64,000 nucleotides of DNA from Silurus meridionalis (Eukaryota > Chordata > Actinopteri > Siluriformes > Siluridae): assembly GCF_014805685.1 (NCBI RefSeq), contig NC_060905.1, forward strand, positions 3,164,840-3,228,839, given 5' to 3'. The position numbers and the translations under genes are program-made. Below the pieces are notes generated by a model. The model worked only from the letters and a program-made list of their open reading frames with translations. It made no database searches and was not told the DNA's origin. Positions 1-12,323 of this stretch are shown here, in pieces (the first letter of the stretch is position 1; each line of letters opens with the position of its first letter).

Positions 1-479
1 GCTCCTTACCGAGAGCCGTGCTCCTTACCGAGAGCCGTGCTCCTTACCGAGAGCCGTGCTCCTTACCGAGAGCCGTGCTCCTTACCGAGAGCCGTGCTCC
101 TTACCGGCGGCGTCGCTCCTTACCGAGAGCCGTGCTCCTTACCGAGAGCCGTGCTCCTTACCGAGAGCCGTGCTCCTTACCGAGAGCCGTGCTCCTTACC
201 GAGAGCCGTGCTCCTTACCGGCGCGTCGCTCCTTACCGAGAGCCGTGCTCCTTACCGAGAGCCGTGCTCCTTACCGAGAGCCGTGCTCCTTACCGAGAGC
301 CGTGCTCCTTACCGAGAGCCGTGCTCCTTACCGAGAGCCGTGCTCCTTACCGGCGCGTCGCTCCTTACCGAGAGCCGTGCTCCTTACCGAGAGCCGTGCT
401 CCTTACCGGCGCGTCGCTCCTTACCGAGAGCCGTGCTCCTTACCGGCCAGCAGGGTAAGGAGCACGGCTCTCGGTAAGG
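1..479. repeat. 19-bp minisatellite array with an inverted unit at its right end
   Basis: Direct tandem copies of the unit GCTCCTTACCGAGAGCCGT run from base 1 to about 445. A few variant units carry GGCGGCGTC or GGCGCGTC insertions. The array is cut by the window edge, so its full size is unknown. At about 446-479 the unit appears once more in reverse complement (ggtaaggagcacggctctc). Because 19 is not a multiple of 3 and the unit lacks stops, all three forward frames stay open over the array; these are not genes. Confidence 0.95.
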
Positions 480-932
480 AGTTGAGCCGAGCTTCAGAGA
501 AAGCGGCCGAAAGCACCTGCCACGCCACCTTGCCGCTCACGTTTGAGACTTTTCTGTCCCTCGTTTTTGGTTTCGGGTTCGGTTTGGATCTTCCGAGTTT
601 TTTTCCGGCTTCGCGCCGTGCCGCCGGGCGCATCGCGGACGTAAGTTTTTTCGGACACTTTGCTTTGTGTGTTTGTGCGGATTACTTCAGCCTGATGGTA
701 ATAAGAAAAGTTTTCAGAAACTTACTGTTTATTTTTCTTTTTTTCCACATGCTGTTTTTTTTTTTTTTTTTGAGCGATCTGTGTGTTTATAATGTTGGAG
801 AATATAATAAAGGTTTGTATGGAGAATGGACGGTGGTTTGTATTGTATACTGGTAAATCTCTGCTGTTAGTAGGTGCACTTATGCCTTTTGTTGTTAACA
901 AACGTATGTAAATTTTATAGCATGCCTTCATC

Positions 933-1142
933 AAACAAATCGCGGCAACGCTGTTGTGTAAAAAACCCTCCAAAAACACGTGCATGCATATTCTCATTTA
1001 TTAACGCACATCATGTACATAAAGAAATTTCAAGCACGTTAATATATTGCCGCCATTTTGATTTTCGTTTATCTCGATCATCGGTTACCTCGATGCTTTT
1101 TGGCGACCCCCTAGGACATCGACATAACCGGGTTCCACTGTA
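933..1142. mobile_element. Right half of a Tigger-like DNA transposon fragment
   Basis: The stretch starting caaacaaatcgcggcaacgc and ending accgggttccactg matches the right part of the better preserved element at 22275-23024. The end sequence ggttccactg is the terminal inverted repeat of that element. The left half is missing. No transposase coding is visible. Confidence 0.6.
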
Positions 1143-1942
1143 CTTATTTGACTGTCCATTTTTTTCTTTTTCACCCACGTGGGGAATAAAATCCTCCCAT
1201 ATATCGTTAGAATCCTGCACTCATTGGCTACATTTTGGATCAATCATTTTGTTTCCATAATGCTACTGGCTGAAAATAAAAGGTTTGAAATGATAGGTGG
1301 TGCAAACCAAAACGTCATGGCACCTGCCTATAGTGGATGCTCACGCCAGAGATTCCGCCTTTCTTTGCCGTTTTTTTTTTTGTGTGAATTAACACTATAT
1401 TCTACCAGCCATATTTTTTTTTTTACCATCAAAATGGCGTTTTTTATGCGAAAGTTATTCTGAAAGATACACAAACAATACAGCAATAGAAGTTCTATGA
1501 CATAAACGAAAGAATAACCATCTAAATTACAACATTATTGTTTGGTTGGAGCCAAAATGCTTTACGTCATGATGTTCAGTGGATCCTTATCTTTCCTAAT
1601 AAACCGGGATTTGCAGCAGTGGATGCTTTTATGGCGTTTTTGCAATAATTGTTTAAGTGCTGCATTTTTTATGCATGTTGTTTGTGTGTACTGCTTACAC
1701 AAATTCAGCAAATACATTCGTTATACGTTTTCCATTGAAAATCAGTGATCTGAAATCGAAGCTTGAGGCTTAGAGCTTTAGAATGATTTACAGTTTGTCA
1801 TTTTTACTCTTGTCCCTTTTCATTTAATCTATTGTTAAACATAAACTCCTGAGAACAATGGGATATCGGTTGCACAGGCGCGGCGCGGCACTGAAGGCTA
1901 AGAGGTTAATCTGCATTTGTCACTACTTCCTGCAATCTTTAT
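1143..1942. other. No gene recognised; AT-rich spacer downstream of the transporter gene
   Basis: Only short open frames without recognisable domains are present. This would hold the 3' UTR of the minus-strand transporter gene immediately below 1943, but I could not fix a polyadenylation site. Confidence 0.4.
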
Positions 1943-4900
1943 TCACCACATAAACACCGCCCCTTTGTGAAGTCCCTTCCACTTAAAGGTATCTGAGCTG
2001 CAGCAAAAACCTACTTCAAGCATCGAAGAGCAGCATTTTGAAGAAACCTCATTCGGATTGGGACAATATTTGGCGATGAAAAAGAAGACGAGGCAGGCTA
2101 CAGACGTCACTGCAGCAATGAACACAAACTTTCCCATCTGCAGATGACACCAGTGATTAAATCAACACTGCAAAGTCTCATACATAAATGTGTGGTGGTC
2201 TAGGAAAACACTTAGTGTGGTGAAATCCAGTTGTGAAAACATCTCAACTTTTGCATCTCAACCACAAGTCTATCACCAAAAGTGAACAGAGACTTAAAAA
2301 AGTTCAAGAAATAATATAATTTGTATGTTGTTTTTGTTAAATAGATCAATTTTTCCTCTAATGTGACTTATTAAAGTATATTGTAAGCAGAAAAAATATA
2401 ATTATAATGATCATTATTATTTTATATGATTGAAAAATGATTCTGCTTCACTTGCCATGCAGTCCATTTAGTTTTATTTCCTGGACCACCACACAAGTGC
2501 ACTAAAGAAGAATTATTAAGATGAAGTATCATTAAAACAAACCAACAGATCCAGAGCTCACCTTCCAGGTCCAATTGATATTTTCTGTGCCCAGCACAAT
2601 GAAATTTCCAACAGCTGTATTTAGGAGCCAAAGTGCTTGCACCAGTGACTTCATACCATCTGGGGCCTGAAGGCACAAGCTTTGGCATGAGAACCTGAAA
2701 CTGATAGAATATAAAAGAAAACCTCGTTCACTGACTTACATGTGAATAAGAGAATTCTGTTCCAGCGATGGAGAACAGGACCTCCCCTGCAGAGATGAAA
2801 ATGTACTGCGGACCTGCCAGGCAACGTGTATTCTGCTGGCATGAACCTCCTCCATCTTATGCAGTACTACTTTTTCTGCATCCTGTACAAAGAAAAAGCA
2901 ACTGCTGAAGCTTTAGCCTGGTGACCTCTTCCCTTATCATCACATACAAAATACAATACATACAATCATGTTTAAGAAACATGAGCCATCATTTCAATTT
3001 TAAACTGAATACTGTTTTTTTTATATCTCGTAAAAACTCTACACTAAACATTAACCACATTAAGAGTACCATATTTTTACCCCGTCAATAATAAATGTAT
3101 ATGTGGCACCAAAGTCGAGAAGCCCCAGTCCAACATAATCTGTTGTCGTTTCTAGGCTGATGGTCACTTCCACATATCTGCAGGGATTTAAGAAAACGTG
3201 TCAGAGATGTGTCAGGCATCATCAGTCAAAACCTTGATCATATGATACTCTATAAAAAGTCCATAAAAAGAAGGTGTTGAACACAAGGAGAAATAATGGA
3301 TTACTAGATACTGCATGATTGTAACTAAGTAAAATGACTGGTAGGATAAACTACTTACTTTCCTCCTTTAACTTTTACAGTTTCAGAAATTCCATAATTG
3401 CCCGCTGCAAAGAGATTTGTACTTTCTAAAGTAATGGTGATATTCTTTGCATGGGAATTAATGAATCTGAAAAAACCCAACACAGTCATAGTTAATTGCA
3501 AACAACAATGTAAGTTACATAATGCAATCTTTGATCATTCTCATGAAGATTAACCAGAAACATCTCTAGGTTACGTACGTAACCCTAGTTCCCTAAGGGA
3601 ACCAGACGCTGCGTCGCAACGCTTTGGGAATGCTTCCGCGTTGTCCACGCTCTGAATCATGTGTGTGATCTGTCTAATGGAAAGCGCGGCATCACCGGCG
3701 GAATGATGTCACGACCAGGAAGATATAAAAAGCACATGGAGTGAAGCCAGCTTCTGTTTGTTTAGAAAGCGCTCTGTGTTTATTTAAAGCACTTTTGTAC
3801 GTTGCTCTGGACAAGGGCTTCTGCTTAATGGCTCAGGCGTGGCCTAGGATAAGCCTGTACGCCTTTCCCCCGTCATGATGCTTCCGGGAGTTCTGGAGAG
3901 AGTTTGCTGGGATGGAGTCCGTCTCCTCCTAGTGGTAGCCCTCCTCGAGCACCCTCCCTGGGAGATTCCTCTGACGACGGATCTACTCTCTCAAGCAGGG
4001 GGTGCAATAATATACCCCTGCCCAGAGTTGAGGAGGCTGTGGCTATAGCCCCTGAGGGGGCACAGCTCCAAGGATCCAGTCTCATGATCCGGCAGGTGAT
4101 GCCACGCTTTCCAGTGGACAGATTACACACATAATTCAGAGCGTGGACAACGCAGAAGCATTTCCAATGCCATTGCGACACAGCTCGAATTCCTTAATGG
4201 GAACAAACATTGCATTGTGATTTACCAAACTTTTACTGTACCTGATGAAGGCTTCTCCATTCTCCAATTTGATGATATGGTCCTCCTCCTTCATTTCAGT
4301 GACACAAACAAGTGACAATGTAAGATCACTACACTGTATCACTACTATCAGAACCTAATATATTCCTATAACCTTAAAATATTTTCTTTAGTTTAACCTT
4401 CCTTCCTCTCGTTTTAATAAAAAAAGGGTAAAATGAACCTCAAGAGAATTATATAAATAAATAAAAGATTGTTATGTTGCCTGACCATTACTGAGCGGTA
4501 TTAGAACACATCTCCAAAGTAAAAATAAAAAATTATTAACTATAGTAACATCTATGGTGTTCGGGTCAATTTTGACCCATATATTTTTACTCCAAAAAAA
4601 AGCAAAAAAGTTTTTTTGGTTTTGTTTTTAAATAGAGCCTTTGAAAAAGAACTAGTAATAATAACATTATATAGATTTGCAGTCAAACAAACAACAACCA
4701 ATCAAGCAAATCAAACCAATGGAAATCAAGTACCAGTTCCAAAAAATGTCTTTGTTTGCAAAAACATACATGTACATGTGTGTGTTTAGATGCATGTGTG
4801 GCAAAAATTTGCAGAGATATTTTTTCCAGTAGAAGCACAATATGTTTGTCTTTCTGTCCTTATTGCTAGGGCAGACCTGACACCTCTTTCTTTTAGAATC

Positions 4901-7900
4901 AGGTGGCCTCAGTGGGGTTGTGGCTGTTGCTGTGCTGGTTGATGTTGAGGCAGGGCTGGCTGAGGAGGATGCTGGTGCTGATGCTCTTTGAGTTGCTGAT
5001 GGTATGGATAGAGTGCTAGGTGAACTCTGCAGCTGTCTGACCAAGGCTGGGTCTCAGCTTCTCTCAATGTGTGTCTTGACTAGGGAACTTCCTAGCTCAT
5101 CGAGAAACATTCTTCGGTTGTTTTTTTTGGTCGAGTTCCACCCTAGGTGGATGTGGGTCCACAACACAAATGCATTGCATGCAGACACATCTAGGATGTT
5201 ATAAAACACAACCATTGGCCATCTCCTGGTCATTCGCTGGCATGTGTAGGTGGCAGTCAACTTACCCAGGTTGTCCACTCCTCCTTTGTTTTTATTATAG
5301 TCCAGGATAAGTATGGGCTTTTTCTCACTTCCTGATGACACAGCTGTATCTTTGTGAAAAGTGGACATAAGTACCCAATTTAATTTTTTTTTTTTGGGAC
5401 AATATAAAACAACGGTGGTGTTGTCTGTAAAAGCAAATTTTGAAGAAAGTGGAGCCCTGTCCTTTACCTGCTAAGTTTCAGTGGGCAGCTCAGGTTTATT
5501 GTTTTTTATTGTGCCCACCATGGTAAGTTTCCTCCTGAGAAGTTCTTGTCCAAGGTCATAGCTGGTAAAAAAAAAAAATTGCCCCACATGATATTGTGAC
5601 CCCTTAGTCCAGTAGTCATATTGAGGACTACACATTTTCCTTGTTTTTTTCTCAGGAATGCCACTCACAGGTTTACCTGTGTAAATCTGTAGATTCCATG
5701 CATAGCTGTTTTTTTTTTTTTTTTAGATCAAAACATGTCTTGATGTCACTTACTCTCATCACCGCAAACCTAGTGATCCCAGGGGTCATTTTGAGGACAT
5801 TTGCAGCAGTTACCCTGCCATGTAATTCAGGAGGTACTGAGCTCCATCAGATGTTACCACTTTTGGATTTTATTGTTTCAGAATGAGTGGAAGCAGCTTT
5901 AGCACGGTGACCTCATCAGACTCATCAGATGTGTCTGTGTCTTCTGGTTGATAATCTCCCTTTTTTTCCTGTTCAGAAACCTGCTCATCTGTATCGCGAT
6001 GCTGCTCTGTGTCCTCTGCCTCATTTTCGAGAGCTTGGCTTGTTGTAAATCTTCTCATTTTTTGCATGCTGCAAACTGGAGATATGCACTCTGCAAGTCA
6101 CCAACTCTAAACTGAATTGTTGTTTTACATGTCTGGACATGTCCATTTTTGTTTGTTTGTTTTGTTTGTTCTGGGAAGGTGAGAACCAGGCAAAGAGAGA
6201 AGCCCCTAAGTAAAGCTTACAGTGATAGGAGAGGAGCTGGCTGTCAGTGAGCTGTTGGCTGACTGTGTCAGTGAGCTGACAGTGTGTCTATGATTTCAGT
6301 TTTGGTACTAATTATTGTTTTAAAATGTTATATTATAACTGGGTCGAAACCGACCCTAACAACACAAAGGTCATCATTTTAATCAGAGAATTTTATAATT
6401 TAGTTAGAGAGATTTTTTGTTTGTTTGTTAAAATAAAAACTGTTTAAATAAAAAATGGATGCAATAAAAAAATCTACGTGGTACTTCTGTGCACTTAAAC
6501 CTAAAAACGGGTCGGTGCTGACCCTAAGACAAGAGGAAGGTTAAATGTGTTCTTATTTGTCAAAGAATTTGAGAAAACTTTTAAACTCACCAGTTTACAT
6601 TTGATAACACTGTCCTTTCCGAACAAGATCAGGCTATAGGCAGTGCTCTCACTGGCATTAAGTTTGCACTGGTGAGTCACTCCAGATTGAGAGACACTGA
6701 CTGGCAAGACTCGATGGGCATCGCCGAGTGGAAGTCGAGTGTATTCCACCGGATCCTGACAACAAAAATGTCATTATTTGCTTTAGTGTTTACTAAAATG
6801 CATTTTACAATTAATCTAAAACATTTTATTGACAGTCAGATAGACAGACAGATAGTACTAGCTCCAAGATGGCGCCGGTGAGGTCAGCTGCCGTCACGAC
6901 TTCTCCGGCTACGTTTTCTCTTTTTTTGTTTATTTTATACTTTTATTTAAGTAGTTACAGTTCCATCTACACAAGATGGACATCATTAGATATGACAGAG
7001 CCACTCATATTTATTGGTGTACAATCCACTCACCGCTTCACCATTTTTAAACCCGGACCCATGCTGGCAGAGCGAGATCCTGAGGAAGAACAAAGGACAC
7101 GACTCGTACCGGCGTCCGCGAGGGAAACGAGCCGGCATCAGGAACAGGCTGAGGGCATGCGCACACCGCGCTACCTTACCTAGCATCCTGTTAGCCACTG
7201 TCTAGTCACTGGAGAACAAGCTTGACGACCTCAGGGCAAGGGTCAAGTTCCAGAGGGACATTCAGGACTGCAACCTTCTCTGCTTCATCGAGACATGGCT
7301 GACCCCAGCGGTACCCGACCACGCCATCTAGCCGGTCGAGTTTTTCTCGCTTTACCGCATAGACAGAACACTGGAGTCAGGAAAGTCAAGAGGAGGTGGA
7401 GTGTGTCTGATGGTAAACAACCACTGGTGCGACAGTGCGAGCATTGTTCCTCTTTCACGCTTCTGCACACTAAATCTGGAACTACTGAAAATCAAATATC
7501 GGCTCTTTTATCTACCTCGGGAATTCAGCTCGGTCATAGTCAGTGCCGTTTATATTCCACCTCAAGCGGACACAGACACTGCAGTATGGGACTTACACGA
7601 GACAATAACACTTCAACAAACACTGCATCGGGAGGCTGCGCTCATTGTAGTAGGAGATTTCAACAGTGCCAACTTCAAGCGCGCACTCCAGAACTTTCAT
7701 CAGCACATCACCTGCCACACCAGGGGCGAAAGGACACTGGACCACTGTTACACACCATTCAAGAACAGCTACAAAGCACAATCACGTCCACCATTTGGGA
7801 AATCAGACCATGCCGCCATCTTCCTCAGAAACCGTGGATGGAAAACCATCCGTGACGCTCTGAGATCCCACTCCACTGCCTACAACACGGAGCTCGCCAC

Positions 7901-10900
7901 CGGGGACATAGATGAATACAAGGCTGCGTCTTACAGTGTTCGCAGAGTGGTGAAGGATGCAAAGCGGCGCTACAGGAGAGACTAGAGTCAGAGTTCCAAC
8001 ATGGCAGGGACTAAGAACAATCACGGACTACAGAATACCATCTTCAAGAATGGGGAATGTGGACGCTCCTCTGGCAGACGAGCTAAACATCTTTTACGCT
8101 CGTTTCGAGGCTGCAGCTAACCATGCTAGTGGCGCTAGAGGCACAACCAGTGTGCAGGCCGAGAGAGCCGGAGAGGTAAACACGTTCACCATCTCGGAGC
8201 ATGAAGTGAGGAGGGCATTCAAGAGAGTGAATAACAGGAAGGCAGCAGGACCAGATGGCATCACAGGTCAGGTTTTGAAAGCCTGCGCTGACCAGCTAGC
8301 ACCGGTGTTCACTGAGATATTTAACCTCTCACTGGAACAGTCTGTTGTCCCCTCATGCTTCAAACAGTCCACCATTGTTTCTGTCCTGAAGAAACCTCAG
8401 CCCGCCTGCTTTAACGATTATCGTCCTGTAGACCTGATCTCAGTAGTGATCAAGAACTCCAAAAGACTGGTCAGAGACTTTATCACTGCATCACTACCAG
8501 ACACACTGGATCCTCTACAGTTATCGTACCGTCAGAACCGTTCTACTGAGGACACCATTGCACATCTCCTCCACACTACAATCAGCCACCTGGACTACAG
8601 AAATAGGAATTATACAAAGATGCTGTTTGTGGACTACACTTCAGCATTTGACACCATAATTCCCTCCACACTCACCTCTAAGTTGGAGGTCCTGGGTCTC
8701 AGCCAGCTGCTGTGTCAATGGATCTCTAACTTCCTGACAGACAGAGCACAAGGCTTACGGGTGGGAAAACACACTTCATCCACCCTCACCCTCAGCACTG
8801 GAGCTCCCCAGGGTTGTGTTATGAGCCCCCTTGCTGTACTCACTGTACACCTATGACTGTGTGGCCACTTCCAACTCCACCACCATCATCAAGTTTGCTG
8901 ATGACACTGTTGTGGTGGGCCTGATCTCCAACAATGATGAGACGGCCTACCTACAGGAGGTTAAAAACCTGGAGAAATGGTGCCAGGAGAACAACCTTCT
9001 CCTGAACGTCAGCAAGACTAAGGAGTTGATAGTGGACTTCAGCACGAAGCAGGAGCGGTCATACCAACCGCTAAACATCAACGGGACTCCAGTGGAGAGA
9101 GTGGACAGTTTCTGGTACCTAGGCATTCACATCACACAGGACCTGTCTTGGTACTGTCACATCAACACCCTGGTGAAGAAGCCTGGCAGCGTCTGTGCCA
9201 TCTGAGACGCATAAGGGACTTTAAACTTCCCTTTTAGGTGCTAAAGACTTTTTACACACAACTGAGAGCAGTCTGACAGGTAGCATCACTTCCTGGTTCA
9301 GGAACAGCACCATGCAGGACAGACGAGCCCACCAGAGGGTGGTGCGTTCAGCTGAACGTACCATCCACACAGAGCTCCCTAACCTGCAGGACATCTACAA
9401 CATGCGGTGCCAGACCAGAGCCAGAAGGATTATGGAGGACCTCAGCCATCCCAATAATGGACTCTTTTCTCTGTTGCGTTCAGGGAAATGCTTCCGCTCC
9501 CTGAAAGCGAGCACAGAGAGAATGAGGAGGAGCTTCTTCCCGCAGGCCATTCGGAGTTTAAACCAGGAAACACCCAGGATCTAAAAACTGGCCCACTCTC
9601 TCCATCATCACACTTTTCTGCAAATATTTTTCTTTTCGCACTACGACACTTTAATCTCTGGACTGTCACTTTAACTGTGGATTCGAACAGCACAGTGCAC
9701 TTTATACCACACCACACCGCACACGGTCACTTTATACCACACCACACCGCACACAGTGCACTTTATAACACACCACACATCAGTGCACTTTATACCACAC
9801 CACACCGCACACAGTGCACTTTATACCACACCACACCGCACACAGTGCACTTTAAGTACAATCACTTAAACCACCTTATGTAATTACTGTTTACTATCAA
9901 ACATACCTTGTATATACACTTTTTCCTCATATATATCTATATATTTTATATCTTACATAGTTTATACTCTATATTTATCTGAATTCTTTATTCTTGTTTT
10001 ATTTTTTTTCCCCCATTCTATTCCCTCATGCCGTATAAAGCACTTCACTGCATGTCGTACTCTGTATTTTTGTGTATGTGACAAATAAAAATTGATTTGT
10101 TTTGATTTGAGAATGCATGCGTGATGAAATTAATGTTCCTGTTGTACTCACCTTAAATGACTGGAATCGGTCAGGAAAAATATTGTGTCCTGTCAACTCT
10201 ACAGACACGGGCTCTACTTTAACAAGGTTAAGGACTTGTAGCAGACATTCCTTGTCATGTGCAGGTTCCATAACTGATTTCTTTGGCAGAAAATACAACT
10301 CAAAGTACAACACATTCAGTACTGACAAGTTGTATGACACACATAAAAATATGTAACACAGTGATATAAGTAAAGTATGTCTGACAACGTACAATGACAA
10401 GGATTTCCACTACAGCTACAGCGATAGAAGCCAAAACAGCGAATATTAATCCCACAAACAGCTTCCATAGAGGCCTGAGCACAGGAGAGAGATGCACCAA
10501 GTATAACGTTTTATTATTAATTTTACAGTTTTTGAAACTGAGGCACTGCAAAACTTAAATGTACTGGAGTTCAACTAAAATAAAATGTGAAAGAATTTAG
10601 ACCTTGTGTCCTGCTAGAGTGCATTTTAAACTTATAATACCACCATGTTAAATGACAAGAAATGTGTGGGGGAAATTACCAAAAAGTACTAAAACAAATA
10701 ACAGTGATTACAATAAATAAATAATCTCATGCATGCGAAGATCAAGAACGTGCGTTTTGCTGTGCAAGAACCATAGAATGGATGCTGCACTTAATCACTG
10801 ACACTGATGCTGTTTCTCAATTTAGTAGATGATAAAAGAAAACAAAACACGTGATTAAGTGTCCTTTGAATGCTGTTAAAATTGTATTGGGACTAAAAAT

Positions 10901-12288
10901 TTCACATGATTATATAGTTTTTACTTACTTGATCTGACAACGCCGGGGGAAGCATTTTTTTCCCATCTTGAGAATAAAAATGAATAGCAGAACCAATATA
11001 GCATTCAGTAGCTTAACAACAGGGAAGGAAAAAACAATACATGAATGGATCTCAATTACCATTATAATCAGAAAATCATACAAAAAATATGGCAGATAAA
11101 ACCGTCAAGAATTAATTAAACTTTGATGTTTCTTAATAACATCATCATATCGCTATGCTTTAAGTGCTCGAAACCAAAGAAAGATTTGTGCATATGGATA
11201 CCTGCATGTATTCAGGATTTAATACAAAGCCTTCACCCTGTAAAAACATTAAAAAGAATAATAATAATAATAAAAATTATAATGGATAGAACTACAATTC
11301 ACCTAACAATTTTAAGCAAAATTTTAAATAAAGCTTTGTGCGTGGTGTAGTTGCCTGAAAGTCCATTCCCCAAAGTCAAAATCCAAATAATGAACAAAAT
11401 GTCACAAATGTTTATGGAAATATTAAAATTGAGCTTATTAGCTGATAATTGGATCGACAGTGAGAAGCTGTAACTTTTGTATTTTCCTACTATGCCTAGA
11501 TGAATTAGATCACTATCAATACCTCTATAGGTTGTCAAAACCATCTCAATCTCACCTCCCTCACCTTGTCTCTAAAACGTCCTACATGTGCTGTCCCTCT
11601 AATAAACTCATTTCTAATCCTGTCCATCGTCGTCACTCCCAACGAAAACCTCAACATCTTCTCTGTCTTACTCCTACTGACTTTCTTGGAAAACATATTT
11701 AATGAAAGGAAAGACAACTTACAAAATGCCTGTTCATCTGAGAGGCCTGCAGAGTCCACCATGATCCCTGATGCAAAACAAGACCTTTTCAGATCAGCTC
11801 CACTGTGATTCCTCGTTTTAAATTAAGACATATTCTGTGCATCTTTTTTCATTATCACTTAAAAGCATTAGATAAGTAAACTATAAACCAGTTTGGAAAG
11901 AAAAGTTTGGAAATAAAGTAAATAAACAAGCAGGATGTTTGTTTGTAAGATGATTATCTTCTACCTTCTGTTCAAAGACGGCCCAGAACATGGGTAGTGG
12001 GAAGAAAAGAAGAAGTATCCAGCGCAGATGTTTTACCTTCTGATTGGAATCTCTCTGTTGGCACATGACACACAAAATAGTTACAACACTGTATATTTAG
12101 AGTGAACAGTAGAATCTATAAATATCCATACTGGATATTCTTCCTCAGCCCAATCTAGCCAGTGATTCCGTCCTGGGCTTGTCCTTTTGCTTTTAAGACA
12201 TCTGATTATGGCAGTCTGATTAACACAATAGTCATTAACTTGACTTGTATAGCCATTCTGTACATTCCCCATTGGGATGATTTATTCT

Positions 12289-12323
<35 letters not shown>

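Larger units (their letters stand above)
6862..10111 (+). mobile_element. Nearly complete L2-like non-LTR retrotransposon (LINE), coding broken
   Basis: The element is inserted in the transporter intron in opposite orientation to the gene. The 5' part starts near gctccaagatggcgcc. At 7401-7985 an AP-endonuclease C-terminal part shows GDFNSANF and GKSDHAAIFL. Reverse transcriptase spans 7957-9205: RKAAGPDGITGQVLK, FVDYTSAFDTI, STGAPQGCVMSPL and the catalytic IKFADDTVVVG. The last two lie in different frames because of an extra base near 8829. A C-terminal piece is at 9312-9584. The 3' end has acaaataaaaattg before a TTTGATTTG-type tail. L2 is my family assignment from the RT motifs; the L2/CR1 border is not certain. 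Confidence 0.85.

Noticed and set aside
18..856. Long overlapping open frames with repeated SRAPYREPCSLPRAV-type peptides
   Set aside because: They are direct translations of a 19-bp DNA repeat in all three frames, with no gene structure.
4667..5044. 125-codon minus frame as a host gene
   Set aside because: Its end is the piggyBac transposase Cys-rich domain; it belongs to the transposon.
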